From Bacteroidaceae bacterium (GTDB taxonomy: Bacteria; Bacteroidota; Bacteroidia; Bacteroidales; Bacteroidaceae): 64,000 nt of DNA. Below the pieces are notes generated by a model that saw only the letters and a program-made list of their open reading frames with translations, was not told the origin of the DNA and made no database searches. Position numbers and translations under genes: made by a program. Shown in pieces: positions 41,849-51,109 of the stretch. The stretch spans positions 168,966-232,965 of the forward strand of contig JAFYRW010000042.1 in assembly GCA_017546785.1 (NCBI GenBank), read 5' to 3'. Each line of letters begins with the position of its first letter. Position 1 is the stretch's first letter.

Positions 41849-42664
41849 ATGTCTAGAATTTCATTTGAAACACTTTTGGAGGCCGGTGCACACTTTGGCC
41901 ACTTGAAACGTAAATGGAACCCCGCAATGGCTCCTTATATCTTTATGGAGCGTAACGGTATCCACATCATCGATTTGCACAAGACTGCAGCAATGGTTGA
42001 TACAGCTGCTGATGCTCTTAAGCAGATTGCAAAGAGCGGTAAGAAGGTTCTTTTTGTTGCTACAAAGAAGCAGTTGAAGGATATCGTAGCTGAGAAGGCT
42101 CAGTCGGTAGGTATGCCTTACGTTATCGAGCGTTGGCCCGGTGGTATGCTCACAAACTTCCCCACAATCCGTAAGGCTGTGAAGAAGATGGCTACAATTG
42201 ATAAACTTACACAGGACGGTACATATTCTAACCTCTCTAAACGTGAGATTCTTCAGATCTCTCGTCAGCGTGCAAAGTTGGACAAGAACCTCGGTTCTAT
42301 CGCCGACCTTACTCGTCTTCCCTCAGCAATTTTTGTTGTTGACGTAATGAAGGAGTACATCGCTGTTCACGAGGCTAACCGTTTGGGTATCCCTGTATTC
42401 GCTATCGTTGATACAAACTCTAATCCTAACAATGTGGACTTCGTAATCCCCGCTAACGACGATGCAACAAAGTCAGTAGAGGTTATCCTCGACGCTTGCT
42501 GCTCGGCTATTGCTGAGGGTCTCGAGGAGCGTAAGGTAGAGAAGCTCGACAACGAGGTTGAGGCAAACGAGGAGAATGCAGATGCAAAAAAGACTGTACG
42601 TCGTCGCGCAACAAAGGCTCGCGTTTCTAAGGCTGCTGAGGGCGCAGATGAGGCTGCAGAATAA
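41849..42664 (+). CDS. rpsB: 30S ribosomal protein S2
   Basis: 271 residues. MSRISFETLLEAGAHFGHLK is the S2 start, and the LPSAIFVVDVMKE and VDTNSNPNNVDFVIPANDDA blocks are family signatures. A charged C-terminal tail of about 40 residues (EVEANEENADAKK then basic repeats) extends beyond the E. coli protein, as in other Bacteroidales. tsf follows 28 bases later. Confidence 0.98.
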   Translation: MSRISFETLLEAGAHFGHLKRKWNPAMAPYIFMERNGIHIIDLHKTAAMVDTAADALKQIAKSGKKVLFVATKKQLKDIVAEKAQSVGMPYVIERWPGGMLTNFPTIRKAVKKMATIDKLTQDGTYSNLSKREILQISRQRAKLDKNLGSIADLTRLPSAIFVVDVMKEYIAVHEANRLGIPVFAIVDTNSNPNNVDFVIPANDDATKSVEVILDACCSAIAEGLEERKVEKLDNEVEANEENADAKKTVRRRATKARVSKAAEGADEAAE

Positions 42665-42692
42665 TTATTAACTTTAAAATATTTTTAATACT

Positions 42693-43514
42693 ATGGCTGT
42701 TACAATGGCTGATATTGCCAAGCTTCGCGCTATGACAGGAGCTGGTATGATGGATTGTAAAAACGCTTTGACCGAGGGTGAGGGCGATTTTGACAAGGCT
42801 ATCGAGATTATCCGTAAGAAGGGTCAGTTGGTTGCTGCTAAACGTAGTGACCGTGAGGCTTCTGAGGGTTGTGTTCTTGTAAAGGCAGACAACGGCTTCG
42901 CTGCAATCATCGCTCTTAAGTGCGAGACTGACTTCGTTGCTCAGGGTGCTGACTTTATTAAGCTTACAAGCGACATTCTCGACGCTGCAATTGCTGCAAG
43001 ATGTGCTACTATCGACGAGGTTAAGGCTCTTCCTTTGGGTGAGGGTACTGTACAGGACGCTATCGTTGCTCGTTCAGGTATCACAGGTGAGAAGATGGAG
43101 CTCGATGGTTATAAGACTCTCGAGGGTGAGAATGTTTACACATACAACCACCAGAAGAAGAATATGCTCTGTACAATGGTAGCTCTTAGCCAGGCTAACG
43201 ATGAGGCTGGTCACGAGATTGCTATGCAGATTGCAGCTTCTGCTCCTCTTGCGCTTACAAGCGAGGACCTCGATCCCGCTTTGATCGCTAAAGAGCGTGT
43301 TGTTGCTGAGGAGAAGGCTCGTGAGGAGGGTAAGCCTGAGGCTATGATTGCTCGTATCGCTGATGGTCGTATCCAGAAGTACTACAAAGAGGTTTGCCTC
43401 TTGCAGCAGGGATACTGCCAGAATGAGAAGATCACTGTTGCTGATTTCTTGAAGGGCTTCGACAAGGAGCTTACTGCAACAGGCTTCCAGCGTTTTACAC
43501 TCCGTGCTGAGTAA
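42693..43514 (+). CDS. tsf: Translation elongation factor Ts
   Basis: 273 residues; guanine nucleotide exchange factor for EF-Tu. The UBA-like N-terminal domain has LRAMTGAGMMDCKNAL (about 11-26), and the conserved EF-Tu contact block CETDFVAQ is at about 77-84. Ends at a strong terminator, closing the rpsB-tsf unit. Confidence 0.98.
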   Translation: MAVTMADIAKLRAMTGAGMMDCKNALTEGEGDFDKAIEIIRKKGQLVAAKRSDREASEGCVLVKADNGFAAIIALKCETDFVAQGADFIKLTSDILDAAIAARCATIDEVKALPLGEGTVQDAIVARSGITGEKMELDGYKTLEGENVYTYNHQKKNMLCTMVALSQANDEAGHEIAMQIAASAPLALTSEDLDPALIAKERVVAEEKAREEGKPEAMIARIADGRIQKYYKEVCLLQQGYCQNEKITVADFLKGFDKELTATGFQRFTLRAE

Positions 43515-43532
43515 TTTTAACGCAAAATATTC

Positions 43533-43564
43533 AAAAAAGCACAGCTGATAGGCTGTGCTTTTTT
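43533..43564 (+). terminator. Rho-independent terminator
   Basis: AAAAAAGCACAGC (43533-43545) and GCTGTGCTTTTTT (43552-43564) form a perfect stem with a TGATAG loop. Confidence 0.95.
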
Positions 43565-43877
43565 ATTTGTATAAGTTTCTGCTGTACGGGTATTTTGCAT
43601 TCTTCCCGCGTTTAATAGGGTGGTGTAACGCTTCTTGGTGGCTGTTGGAGTGCTCCTTTTGTAGTAAATGTTGCGTCGGAGGGTCGGCAAAAAGTACTGC
43701 GTCGGTATTTTCTTTCGGTTTTTGTTGCTGTGAGAATTTAAAATCTTGATAGACTGCTTTTTGCTGCTTAGTACTTTGTGTTGTATTTCTTTGCCTTCGT
43801 CAAAAAAATACTAATCTGTTGTTTAGTTGGTGTTGTCGGTTTAACTATTTTTTGTATTATTTGATTCAGAAAAGATT
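43565..43877. other. Non-coding gap with no recognised element
   Basis: About 310 bases with no convincing gene; a 64-codon open stretch at 43555-43749 starts inside the terminator and has unusual codon content. I see no RNA fold, repeat or operator here apart from the -7 element at its right edge. Confidence 0.5.
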
Positions 43878-43885
43878 TATTTTTG
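43878..43885 (+). promoter_or_regulatory. -7 element TATTTTTG of the metalloprotease gene
   Basis: Perfect TAnnTTTG match 38 bases before the start codon. TTTG at 43851-43854 is 23 bases upstream, slightly further than usual. Confidence 0.5.
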
Positions 43886-43923
43886 CTGAATAATTCAACC
43901 ATAATGGTATAAACTTTGAATGT

Positions 43924-45567
43924 ATGAAAAGAGCTTTTCTCTCCTTTATTATAATCTTTTTCACCATTTTATCTGCTGTTGCCGAGGGCGTTACGGGCGA
44001 TGGGGTGATGCGTTACTATAGAATGGCGGTTCCCGTGACATTGTCGGCCTATGAGGATGATTTTGAGGGGGATTATGATAATGTGCTTGCTTTTTGGCGT
44101 TCTACCGAGACGTTTATGAACAGTGTGTTTGTGCCGTTGGGCTTTTGCTTTGATGTTCTTGAGGATGACTGTCTTGTGATGGGCAAGCGTAATATGATAG
44201 ATGAGAATTATTATTCGGCACCGAGCTATGGTACGGAGCTTTTGGATGAAGCGGTTGGTGCTTCGTTCTACGATATTGGTATGTGGGTAACCCATCGTCC
44301 TAAAGAGAGCGAAAATACGGGTCTTTCTGTTGTCGGTGGTGCTTTTAGTGCCGGTACGCGTGCTTCGGGATATGCCGAGTGTGATTCGTGGGTGGTGGCT
44401 CACGAGGTAGCGCATCTTTTGGGGGCGGGACATACTCTCGATGGCAGTCTGATGGATACGGGTGGCGATTTTCTGTCGTTGCAGTCGATAAAAGAGATTC
44501 GCGCTGCTGTTGCCGATAAAAATTCGGCATATTATGCCGACGAGGCGCGTACTCAGCTTGTCGGGGCGAATCGCGGTGGATATTATGTCTATGGACAAAA
44601 GGTGTTGAATAGCGCTCCCGTCTTTGATGAGGAGAGGATGAAGAGCCTGTATCGTATTCCTCGTGGGGCGTGTCTCTCTATCGAGGCTTTTGTGTCCGAC
44701 GCCGAGGGCGATAGGCTCGCTTATGCAACGGAGAGCAACGATTTTATGGTGCTTGCTCCTTGTGGCAATTCTACGATAGATTATAGTCCGCGTTACTCGG
44801 CAGATATTTTTTACGACGATTATTTTTATATTGTCGATGGCACTGATATTCCTTCGTATGGGCCGGGAAAATATAGCTTGACAATTGCTGTGAACGACCT
44901 TCCGAATAGTGTCGATTATTCATTTCCGACAATGAAAAAAGCATCTTTCTATAGCTACTATTCTTTGTGGAATGCTGATGTGCAAATAGTTGCAGGAGAG
45001 CCTTTTAGTTTGACTATTGACTCTGAAAAAGATGCTTATTCTCCGGGTGATGCCGTTACTTTGCGCTGGGGCGTGAATGGGGATTATTTTACCGCTGACA
45101 GCCAGTTGCGGGTGATGCTTTCCGATGATTTTGGGGCGACATTCAAGTATCAGCTTGCCGACTCTGTGCCGGCGCTCGATGGCGAGTGTACTGTTCTTTT
45201 GCCCGATGTCAAGATTGGCGAGAAAGAGATAGATTTTATTACTGCCCGACGCACGGTGCGTACCGGAATTATTCGCTTGCAGGAGATTGGCGGTGCTGCT
45301 TATACGCTCTCTTGTTTGACTCCCGAGGCTGGAGGAGGATTTACTCTCGATGGTTCGTATGTAGCTCCCGAACCAGAGATTCCTGAGCAGCCCGAGCCGG
45401 AAGAGCCGCAGCTCGATATTACAACATCTGTCGATGTTCAGACTATGTCGAAAGGTGGGGCTGTATATGATATTTATGGTAGAGCTGCAGCCTACTCTGT
45501 TAATGAAATGTTGTCGTTGCCTGCAGGGTTGTATGTTATCGATGCCAAGAAAATACTGATAAAATAG
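43924..45567 (+). CDS. Secreted metzincin-like zinc metalloprotease
   Basis: 547 residues. A signal peptide ends at about residue 20 (LSAVA). The zinc site is a full metzincin motif, HEVAHLLGAGH: H160, E161, H164, G167, H170. M177 in GSLMD sits where the Met-turn is expected, unusually close behind. This supports a reprolysin-like (M12) peptidase. Beta-sandwich domains follow (about 230-480), then a Pro/Glu-rich linker (EPEIPEQPEPEEPQ) and a C-terminal sorting-like tail (AVYDIYGRAAAYS, then LPAGLYVI). No propeptide cysteine switch was found. Substrate unknown; mucosal proteins are a possibility by analogy with Bacteroides metzincins. Confidence 0.85.
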   Translation: MKRAFLSFIIIFFTILSAVAEGVTGDGVMRYYRMAVPVTLSAYEDDFEGDYDNVLAFWRSTETFMNSVFVPLGFCFDVLEDDCLVMGKRNMIDENYYSAPSYGTELLDEAVGASFYDIGMWVTHRPKESENTGLSVVGGAFSAGTRASGYAECDSWVVAHEVAHLLGAGHTLDGSLMDTGGDFLSLQSIKEIRAAVADKNSAYYADEARTQLVGANRGGYYVYGQKVLNSAPVFDEERMKSLYRIPRGACLSIEAFVSDAEGDRLAYATESNDFMVLAPCGNSTIDYSPRYSADIFYDDYFYIVDGTDIPSYGPGKYSLTIAVNDLPNSVDYSFPTMKKASFYSYYSLWNADVQIVAGEPFSLTIDSEKDAYSPGDAVTLRWGVNGDYFTADSQLRVMLSDDFGATFKYQLADSVPALDGECTVLLPDVKIGEKEIDFITARRTVRTGIIRLQEIGGAAYTLSCLTPEAGGGFTLDGSYVAPEPEIPEQPEPEEPQLDITTSVDVQTMSKGGAVYDIYGRAAAYSVNEMLSLPAGLYVIDAKKILIK

Positions 45568-45703
45568 ATACTTTTTTATCTTTTTTATGTGGGTAGCAGG
45601 CTGTGGATTCTCTCTGTGGCTTATAGACTTTTTTGTTCATATTCAAAGGCTTAAAATATTATAAAAAAGGAAAATTATATCTGTTAAAAAACGGATATTT
45701 ATA

Positions 45704-45733
45704 TTGTTGTGTGCTAACAAATTGCTATCTTTG
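45704..45733 (+). promoter_or_regulatory. Promoter of the discoidin-domain protein gene
   Basis: TATCTTTG (45726-45733) with TTG (45704-45706), 19 bases apart. The leader is about 87 bases. Confidence 0.65.
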
Positions 45734-45826
45734 TCTCCCATTTTGCATCGTTGGGTAAAATTTTATTTTGTAACGCCTTTTTTATGGTGTAAATGCTGTT
45801 TAGGAAAAAATAAAAAAACATAATCT

Positions 45827-48800
45827 ATGAAGAGATTTACTTTACTTTTCACTTTGTTGCTTATGCTGTGCGCAACAGCAATGGCGCAGTATTCGTTTTC
45901 CGTAGGAGAGCGCAAGAGCTCTTTCGAGACAGGAGATAAGGTTATTATCTTCTCTACTTGTATGGTGAATGGTACAACCGAATATACTGCAATTTACGAA
46001 CATAGCGGAACATCTGCCAGATTGCAGAATGTAATGCCCTATGCAAGCTATGTAAATAACGGTAGCAGCGTTTGGGTGGTTGAGGTTCTCGAAGGTTCTA
46101 CAGCCGAACAGCCTAAACTTGCATTTAAGCCTTTTGGTGCAAATACTTATTGGGGTGTCGGTGGTGCTGTAAACAACAATACAGTAGGTGATAATCAAAC
46201 ATTTACTTTGGTAAATTATGCCAATAGAAACGCCGGCGCTGCCATTGTTGATAGCAAAGGTGAATGGTGTGGTAACGATGTATGGGGACTTGACATTAAC
46301 TTTAATGCTGTAGCTCCTGCCAATATTACTGCAGAGCATAATCTTTTTGCCGTTGTTGCAGGAAATGGTAAATCTTTGAACACTAGTGGTAACAACTATC
46401 AAGGAGACAAAGCCGCAGCCTATCCTATAGCTTTCTATGAGGCAGAAATGAGCGACTATTCTCCCGAAAGCACAGGAACAAAAGGCGATCGTAAAGTAAC
46501 CTCTTTTAAGATTGGTGAGAAGGTATATAGTCTTTCATCTGCCGAGCAGAGTCAGAAATATGTCGATAAAACAGATGTTGTGTTTGTGGTTGAGGCCGGC
46601 GCCACTATTAAAGCTGTAATGGAGGATAATGCCGACTGGATGCACGCATACATATATGTTGATGAGGATAAGAATGGTTTCTCGGCTTCTATTAAAGAGG
46701 GTAGTGACTATGAGCCTGAAGGTGATCTTGTGTCATATTCATTCTTTAATAATCATAGTGATAGTGATACGTCCGGTTGGAATAGTGCCGGTGTTGAATT
46801 GACCGTAGACAGTCGTAACACTCTTAACTTGCCAGAGTTTGTAGCTCCATCGACTCCGGGAAACTATCGTTTGCGTGCAAAATACGACTGGTGCAGTATA
46901 AATCCTGTAAAGTCTGTAGGACACGATGGCAATGCAAATGAAAATCTTGCAATTTTGGATTTTACTCTAAAAGTAGTAGATGCGGAATATTTTGAGTTGC
47001 TGAACGAATTGAATAAAAATGTTGAGAATGTTTCATTGACTACTACTGAGGGAGAGCCCGGTTACATTTGGACTAATGCACAGTCTGCAAATGAGGGTCC
47101 TTTGAGTCAACTTATTGATGGTATTGTAGGAAATTCAAACAACTATTTCCACACAGCCTATAGTGGTGAGACTACCGATTCCGAGCACTATTTCGAGATA
47201 GACCTCGGCGAAAATAATAAAATACAGACTTTCTATTTCGACTATACTACCCGTCAAAATAATCAGGCGCTTGCCAATATCCCTAACTATTGCAAGATTC
47301 TTGGTAGTAACAATAAGGAAGATTACGATGAGATAAAGGTTATAAATAGTGGAATGCCTCAGAATAATAACAGCTATTATAAATCGGCTCCAATATTTGC
47401 TCAAAAAGAGTATCGTTATTTGCGCTTTGTGATGAAGCAGAATAACAATTTCTTCCATTTGGCAGAATTTGACCTATACAAATATTCTTATACCGACCCG
47501 TACGCTATTCATTTGATTGAATTTGGTACCGAGCTTGCTGCGTTGAGCCTTGAAAATACTGAGATTGAAACTATCTCGGAGACAGTGTTGAAGGGCAATG
47601 TCGTAATGAATTTGTTTGAGGCTAATAGAGTCTTTACACAATCGGGTTATAATACCCGTAATAAGGTTCAATTGACAATAGAAGAGGGAGAGCCCGGTTA
47701 CATCCGTACTAATGCCGCTACTACACAGGAGCATAACAATCAGAGTGCTACACGAGGAGATTTGTCGAATCTTATCGACGGTATCGTTGGTGAGGATGTT
47801 AATTTCTTCCACACGGCTTACGGCGGTCAGTCGGGTACAGAAGAGGGTTACCACTTCTTTGAGATTGATTTGGGCAATGGTAAAAGTTTGAAGAATTTTA
47901 TATTCGACTATACTACACGTAAGGGTGCGCAGGCACATTTCCCTAAAAATATAGAGGTGTATGGTAGCAATAATGGTGTGATGTTTGCTAAAATTGCAGA
48001 ATTCAGTAATTTGCCTCAAACGGCTAATACAAAGGTTGAATTGGATGCAATATTTGCAAAAGAGGAGTATCGTTATTTGCGCTTTAAGGTGAAAAGTTCA
48101 GAGGTGTTCTTCCATATGGCGGAATTTAACCTTTACGAGATACCATTGACTGTAGAATACGATGATAAGTCAGTTATTCTGGGAACTATAGAGACTTTGT
48201 TGCAGCAGATGGACAATCTCGACAATCTGAATGTTGCAGCAAAGGAGGAATTGCTCGATGAAATTTCTTTTGCAATGCAGTTGCCCGAAAATGAGTATTA
48301 TACTCTTGGTGAGCTTGTTGATGAGATTAAGGCCAAACAGTATGTTTCGGGTACAGAATTTGGTGCAATAACAGAGGAATCTCTGAGCAATTTGAATTCA
48401 GTATTGCAAACTGCTGAGTCTTTGGTCGAGACATTTAACCCCGATGTTGCTTATGCCGAAGAGCTTGAGAAGCTTATAGCTGTCGAGGCTGCTATTAAAC
48501 TCAATGGCGGAAACAAATATTACCGCTTTAAGGGACACAATAATAACAATGCCTATATGGTGTCTATGGGTGCCGGAACAAGAATGCAGGTGGATATTTC
48601 GCCCGAGGTTGGAGCGTCTATATTCTATCTTGACAGCAAGAATCAGTTGGTAAACTATAAAACAGGTACTGGAATAAATAATACTCGCGAAACAGCCACT
48701 ATCGACGGTGTAACACAAACTATAAGTTTTGTTGCTGTAGATGGCGTTGAGAATGGATTTAATATATTGGGTAGCCAGCAAGGAACTAACGGTAGATATT

Positions 48801-49477
48801 TGTATCATCATACAGTAGGGACTAATGAAACTGCAAATGTTGATAGAAATAGTGCTCTTGCAAATGATAGAACTGTATGGATTGTAGAAGAGGCTGAATA
48901 TCTTCCTGTGACTATTTCTGCTGCCGGTTGGGGTACATTGTACACTCCTGTTGCTGTGAGCGTTCCCGAAAATGTAAATGCATACGTGATAAAGGGATTA
49001 AAGAACGAAGAGGCTGCGACATTGACTAAGGTTACTAAAATTCCTGCAAATAACGGTGTTATTATAGAGGCAAATCAGGGTACATACGAGTTTGCTATTA
49101 TTGATGAAGATGTTGAGCCCATAGAGGATAATTTGTTAAAGGGAACCGTTAATACAGCCTATGTAACAGCCGATGCTTATATTCTTGGTATAGGCGACAA
49201 TGGTGTAGGATTATATAGACCAATAACAGATAATTATGTACAGGGAACATTCTTGAATAGCTCTCACAAAGCCTATTTTCTTGCTTCTCTTGTGCCTAAC
49301 ATTGCACAGAGCAATAGTTTCTCTTTCCGATTCGATGAGGGCGTAACAACCCCTGTGGAGAGAGTAGAGACAGAGAATAGCGAGAATGTTATCTACACTA
49401 TAAGCGGTGTTCGTGTAAATTCACTATCGGCTCCCGGTCTTTACATTGTGAACGGCCAGTTGGTTCTTGTTAAGTGA
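45827..49477 (+). CDS. Giant secreted protein with two discoidin-like (F5/8C) repeats
   Basis: 1216 residues. A signal peptide ends at ATAMAQ. Residues 20-210 resemble a ricin/galactose-binding-like module, and 254-384 a GEVED-type domain (YIYVDEDKNGFS). Two homologous F5/8 type C-like domains follow, about 400-555 and 612-775; each has EGEPGYI, LIDGIVG, FFHTAY or YFHTAY, FEIDLG and EYRYLRF. A coiled or helical stretch (about 790-890), further beta modules, and a C-terminal tail (VIYTISGVRVNSLSAPG then LYIVNGQLVLVK) complete it. The F5/8C domains suggest carbohydrate or surface-glycan binding. No catalytic motif was seen. It may be adhesive or deliver binding to a substrate. Confidence 0.8.
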   Translation: MKRFTLLFTLLLMLCATAMAQYSFSVGERKSSFETGDKVIIFSTCMVNGTTEYTAIYEHSGTSARLQNVMPYASYVNNGSSVWVVEVLEGSTAEQPKLAFKPFGANTYWGVGGAVNNNTVGDNQTFTLVNYANRNAGAAIVDSKGEWCGNDVWGLDINFNAVAPANITAEHNLFAVVAGNGKSLNTSGNNYQGDKAAAYPIAFYEAEMSDYSPESTGTKGDRKVTSFKIGEKVYSLSSAEQSQKYVDKTDVVFVVEAGATIKAVMEDNADWMHAYIYVDEDKNGFSASIKEGSDYEPEGDLVSYSFFNNHSDSDTSGWNSAGVELTVDSRNTLNLPEFVAPSTPGNYRLRAKYDWCSINPVKSVGHDGNANENLAILDFTLKVVDAEYFELLNELNKNVENVSLTTTEGEPGYIWTNAQSANEGPLSQLIDGIVGNSNNYFHTAYSGETTDSEHYFEIDLGENNKIQTFYFDYTTRQNNQALANIPNYCKILGSNNKEDYDEIKVINSGMPQNNNSYYKSAPIFAQKEYRYLRFVMKQNNNFFHLAEFDLYKYSYTDPYAIHLIEFGTELAALSLENTEIETISETVLKGNVVMNLFEANRVFTQSGYNTRNKVQLTIEEGEPGYIRTNAATTQEHNNQSATRGDLSNLIDGIVGEDVNFFHTAYGGQSGTEEGYHFFEIDLGNGKSLKNFIFDYTTRKGAQAHFPKNIEVYGSNNGVMFAKIAEFSNLPQTANTKVELDAIFAKEEYRYLRFKVKSSEVFFHMAEFNLYEIPLTVEYDDKSVILGTIETLLQQMDNLDNLNVAAKEELLDEISFAMQLPENEYYTLGELVDEIKAKQYVSGTEFGAITEESLSNLNSVLQTAESLVETFNPDVAYAEELEKLIAVEAAIKLNGGNKYYRFKGHNNNNAYMVSMGAGTRMQVDISPEVGASIFYLDSKNQLVNYKTGTGINNTRETATIDGVTQTISFVAVDGVENGFNILGSQQGTNGRYLYHHTVGTNETANVDRNSALANDRTVWIVEEAEYLPVTISAAGWGTLYTPVAVSVPENVNAYVIKGLKNEEAATLTKVTKIPANNGVIIEANQGTYEFAIIDEDVEPIEDNLLKGTVNTAYVTADAYILGIGDNGVGLYRPITDNYVQGTFLNSSHKAYFLASLVPNIAQSNSFSFRFDEGVTTPVERVETENSENVIYTISGVRVNSLSAPGLYIVNGQLVLVK

Positions 49478-49516
49478 GATTATAGAGTGTTGTTGAATAA
49501 TAATTGAAACTATAAT

Positions 49517-49684
49517 ATGAAAAAAGAGTATATTAAACCTTCGGTTGTTGTGATAAATGTAGAGAGTGTTTCTATGATAGCATCCTCTTCGATAAATATT
49601 AACAATGGTGGTAGCGTAAATACCGGCAATGGTGGTCAGCTGAGCAACAAGGACCGAGGCGAGTGGGGTAATCTTTGGGATTAA
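49517..49684 (+). CDS. Short 55-residue peptide with GEWGNLW end
   Basis: Starts 39 bases after the giant secreted protein, ends at a TAA just before a strong terminator, and has sensible codon use. The N-terminal part (MKKEYIKPSVVVINVES, then VSMIASSS) is conserved-looking and non-secretory; the middle is Asn/Gly-rich (NINNGGSVNTGNGG); the end is a charged-aromatic GEWGNLWD. I recall many short Bacteroidales proteins with a similar MKKxYxxP start and aromatic tail, but have no named family for them. Roles as a regulatory peptide or a leader-plus-core precursor are inference; no maturation enzyme is adjacent. Confidence 0.7.
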   Translation: MKKEYIKPSVVVINVESVSMIASSSININNGGSVNTGNGGQLSNKDRGEWGNLWD

Positions 49685-49707
49685 GAGAAATACTGTAATA
49701 TATAGAG

Positions 49708-49746
49708 CAATTGCGGAGCGCATTATGCGCTCCGCAATTGTTTTTT
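49708..49746 (+). terminator. Rho-independent terminator
   Basis: CAATTGCGGAGCGCA (49708-49722) and TGCGCTCCGCAATTG (49726-49740), perfect 15-base stem, TTA loop, then a T run. Confidence 0.95.
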
Positions 49747-49829
49747 GCATATTTCTGCTCAGAAAAATGGGGGATTAAGGGCTTTTCTATTGTTTCTGCA
49801 TAATTCTCCAAGTAATAGTATTGCTGTAA

Positions 49830-50042
49830 GAAATATTAAAGTAAACTTTATAAATCTCGCTCGCTTATGTTATATTTGATGTAAAACATCTAATATATTC
49901 TCGCTCGCTGTGAAATATTAAAGTAAACTTTATAAATCTCGCTCGCTTATGTTATATTTGATGTAAAACATCTAATATATTCTCGCTCGCTGTGAAATAT
50001 TAAAGTAAACTTTATAAATCTCGCTCGCTTATGTTATATTTG
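49830..50042 (+). repeat. 82-bp tandem repeat carrying promoter elements
   Basis: Two identical 82-base units (49830-49911, 49912-49993) and a third copy cut after 49 bases (49994-50042). Each contains TATATTTG (49871-49878, 49953-49960, 50035-50042), a perfect -7 element. In the full units this is the left arm of a near-perfect inverted repeat (49871-49882 with 49886-49897, one mismatch, AAA spacer). Each full unit also has two CTCGCTCGCT blocks. The third -7 element lies 38 bases before the ATG at 50081, so the array probably supplies up to three tandem start sites for that gene. Confidence 0.9.
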
Positions 50043-50080
50043 CATTGTGGGCGTCGTTTGTGCGCCTGTGGGAATCTTGT

Positions 50081-50461
50081 ATGAATAAAATAATTATGTG
50101 GATACAGATATTGTCGGGGATTTTAATATTTGCAGGGGTTCTTCTGTTTATTCTAACGAGTATTCCTGTTAAGAACACTATCGATGGTAACATCCTTACG
50201 GTGAATTATATTCTAGGAAAGAGGGTGGTCGATACCTCTGACGCGGTTTTTATGCCTGTGCCCGATGATGCGCTGCATAATATCATAAGGCTGAACGGTA
50301 CGAGCATAGGAAAGAGATGCTCGGGTAAATTTATGAACATCAAGAGCAAGAGAAAATACACATTTTATCTCACCGGAAAGGGTGAAAGGCTCTATTTCGA
50401 GATTGGGAATAAAAGGTATCTTGTTGATGGCATTGCCGTGAAGACGTCTATAAAAAAGTGA
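50081..50461 (+). CDS. Membrane-anchored PH-like domain protein
   Basis: 126 residues from the ATG at 50081; a longer in-frame start at 50045 lies upstream of the likely transcription start. One membrane helix at about 5-28 is followed by a small beta-rich domain that looks like a bacterial PH domain (NTIDGNILTVNYILGKRVVD, then KYTFYLTGKGERLYF and RYLVDGIAV). Function unknown. It is preceded by the tandem promoter repeat and faces the end of rnhB. Confidence 0.7.
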   Translation: MNKIIMWIQILSGILIFAGVLLFILTSIPVKNTIDGNILTVNYILGKRVVDTSDAVFMPVPDDALHNIIRLNGTSIGKRCSGKFMNIKSKRKYTFYLTGKGERLYFEIGNKRYLVDGIAVKTSIKK

Positions 50462-50470
50462 TTCTTGCCG

Positions 50471-51094
50471 TTACTCCTCGTTGAAGGTAAAGTCGAACGA
50501 TAGCTGTTTGGGCTCCTCGCCCAAAAGATTGTAGCTCATACGGTGGTGGGGTGTTGTTCCAAACTCGCGTATGGCGGCACGATGCTTCTCGGTGGGGTAT
50601 CCCTTGTTGCTCTCCCAGTCGTACTGCGGATATTCTTTCGCTATTGCCAGCATATAGTCGTCGCGGTAGGTCTTTGCCAATATCGACGCTGCGGCAATAT
50701 TCATATATGTAGCATCGCCCTTAACCACTGTTGTGTGGGGAATGTTGGGGTAGGGGGTGAACTTGTTACCGTCTATCAGCAGATGCTGTGGACGAATATT
50801 CAGCTTATCTACGGCTCTGTGCATCGCAAGAATTGATGCTCGCAGAATATTTATCTTATCAATCTCTTCGGCTGTTACAATGCCTACAGCCCACGACAAT
50901 GCCTCGCGTTCAATTATCTCGCGTAGCTGGTAGCGTTTAGCCTCGGTGAGTTTTTTTGAGTCGTTCAGAAGCTCATTCTCAAAGTCGGGCGGCAGTATGA
51001 CTGCTGCGGCATATACGTCGCCGGCGAGACAGCCGCGTCCTGCCTCGTCGCATCCTGCCTCTATTGTATTGGGGTGTAGGTAAGCTTTGAGCAT
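50471..51094 (-). CDS. rnhB: Ribonuclease HII
   Basis: 207 residues. It degrades RNA in RNA-DNA hybrids and removes misinserted ribonucleotides. The RNase HII signature [12 protein letters not shown] (14-25) supplies the metal ligands D16 and E17; further acidic ligands are in LLIDGNK (about 106-111) and the [19 protein letters not shown] helix. It starts 15 bases beyond the end of sufS and is the last gene of the minus-strand operon. Confidence 0.97.
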   Translation of the reverse strand: MLKAYLHPNTIEAGCDEAGRGCLAGDVYAAAVILPPDFENELLNDSKKLTEAKRYQLREIIEREALSWAVGIVTAEEIDKINILRASILAMHRAVDKLNIRPQHLLIDGNKFTPYPNIPHTTVVKGDATYMNIAAASILAKTYRDDYMLAIAKEYPQYDWESNKGYPTEKHRAAIREFGTTPHHRMSYNLLGEEPKQLSFDFTFNEE

Positions 51095-51109
51095 TTTTTC
51101 TTTTCTCCT

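Noticed and set aside
49830..50042. Repeat array as a CRISPR
   Set aside because: Units are contiguous direct repeats of 82 bases without unique spacers, and no cas genes are near.
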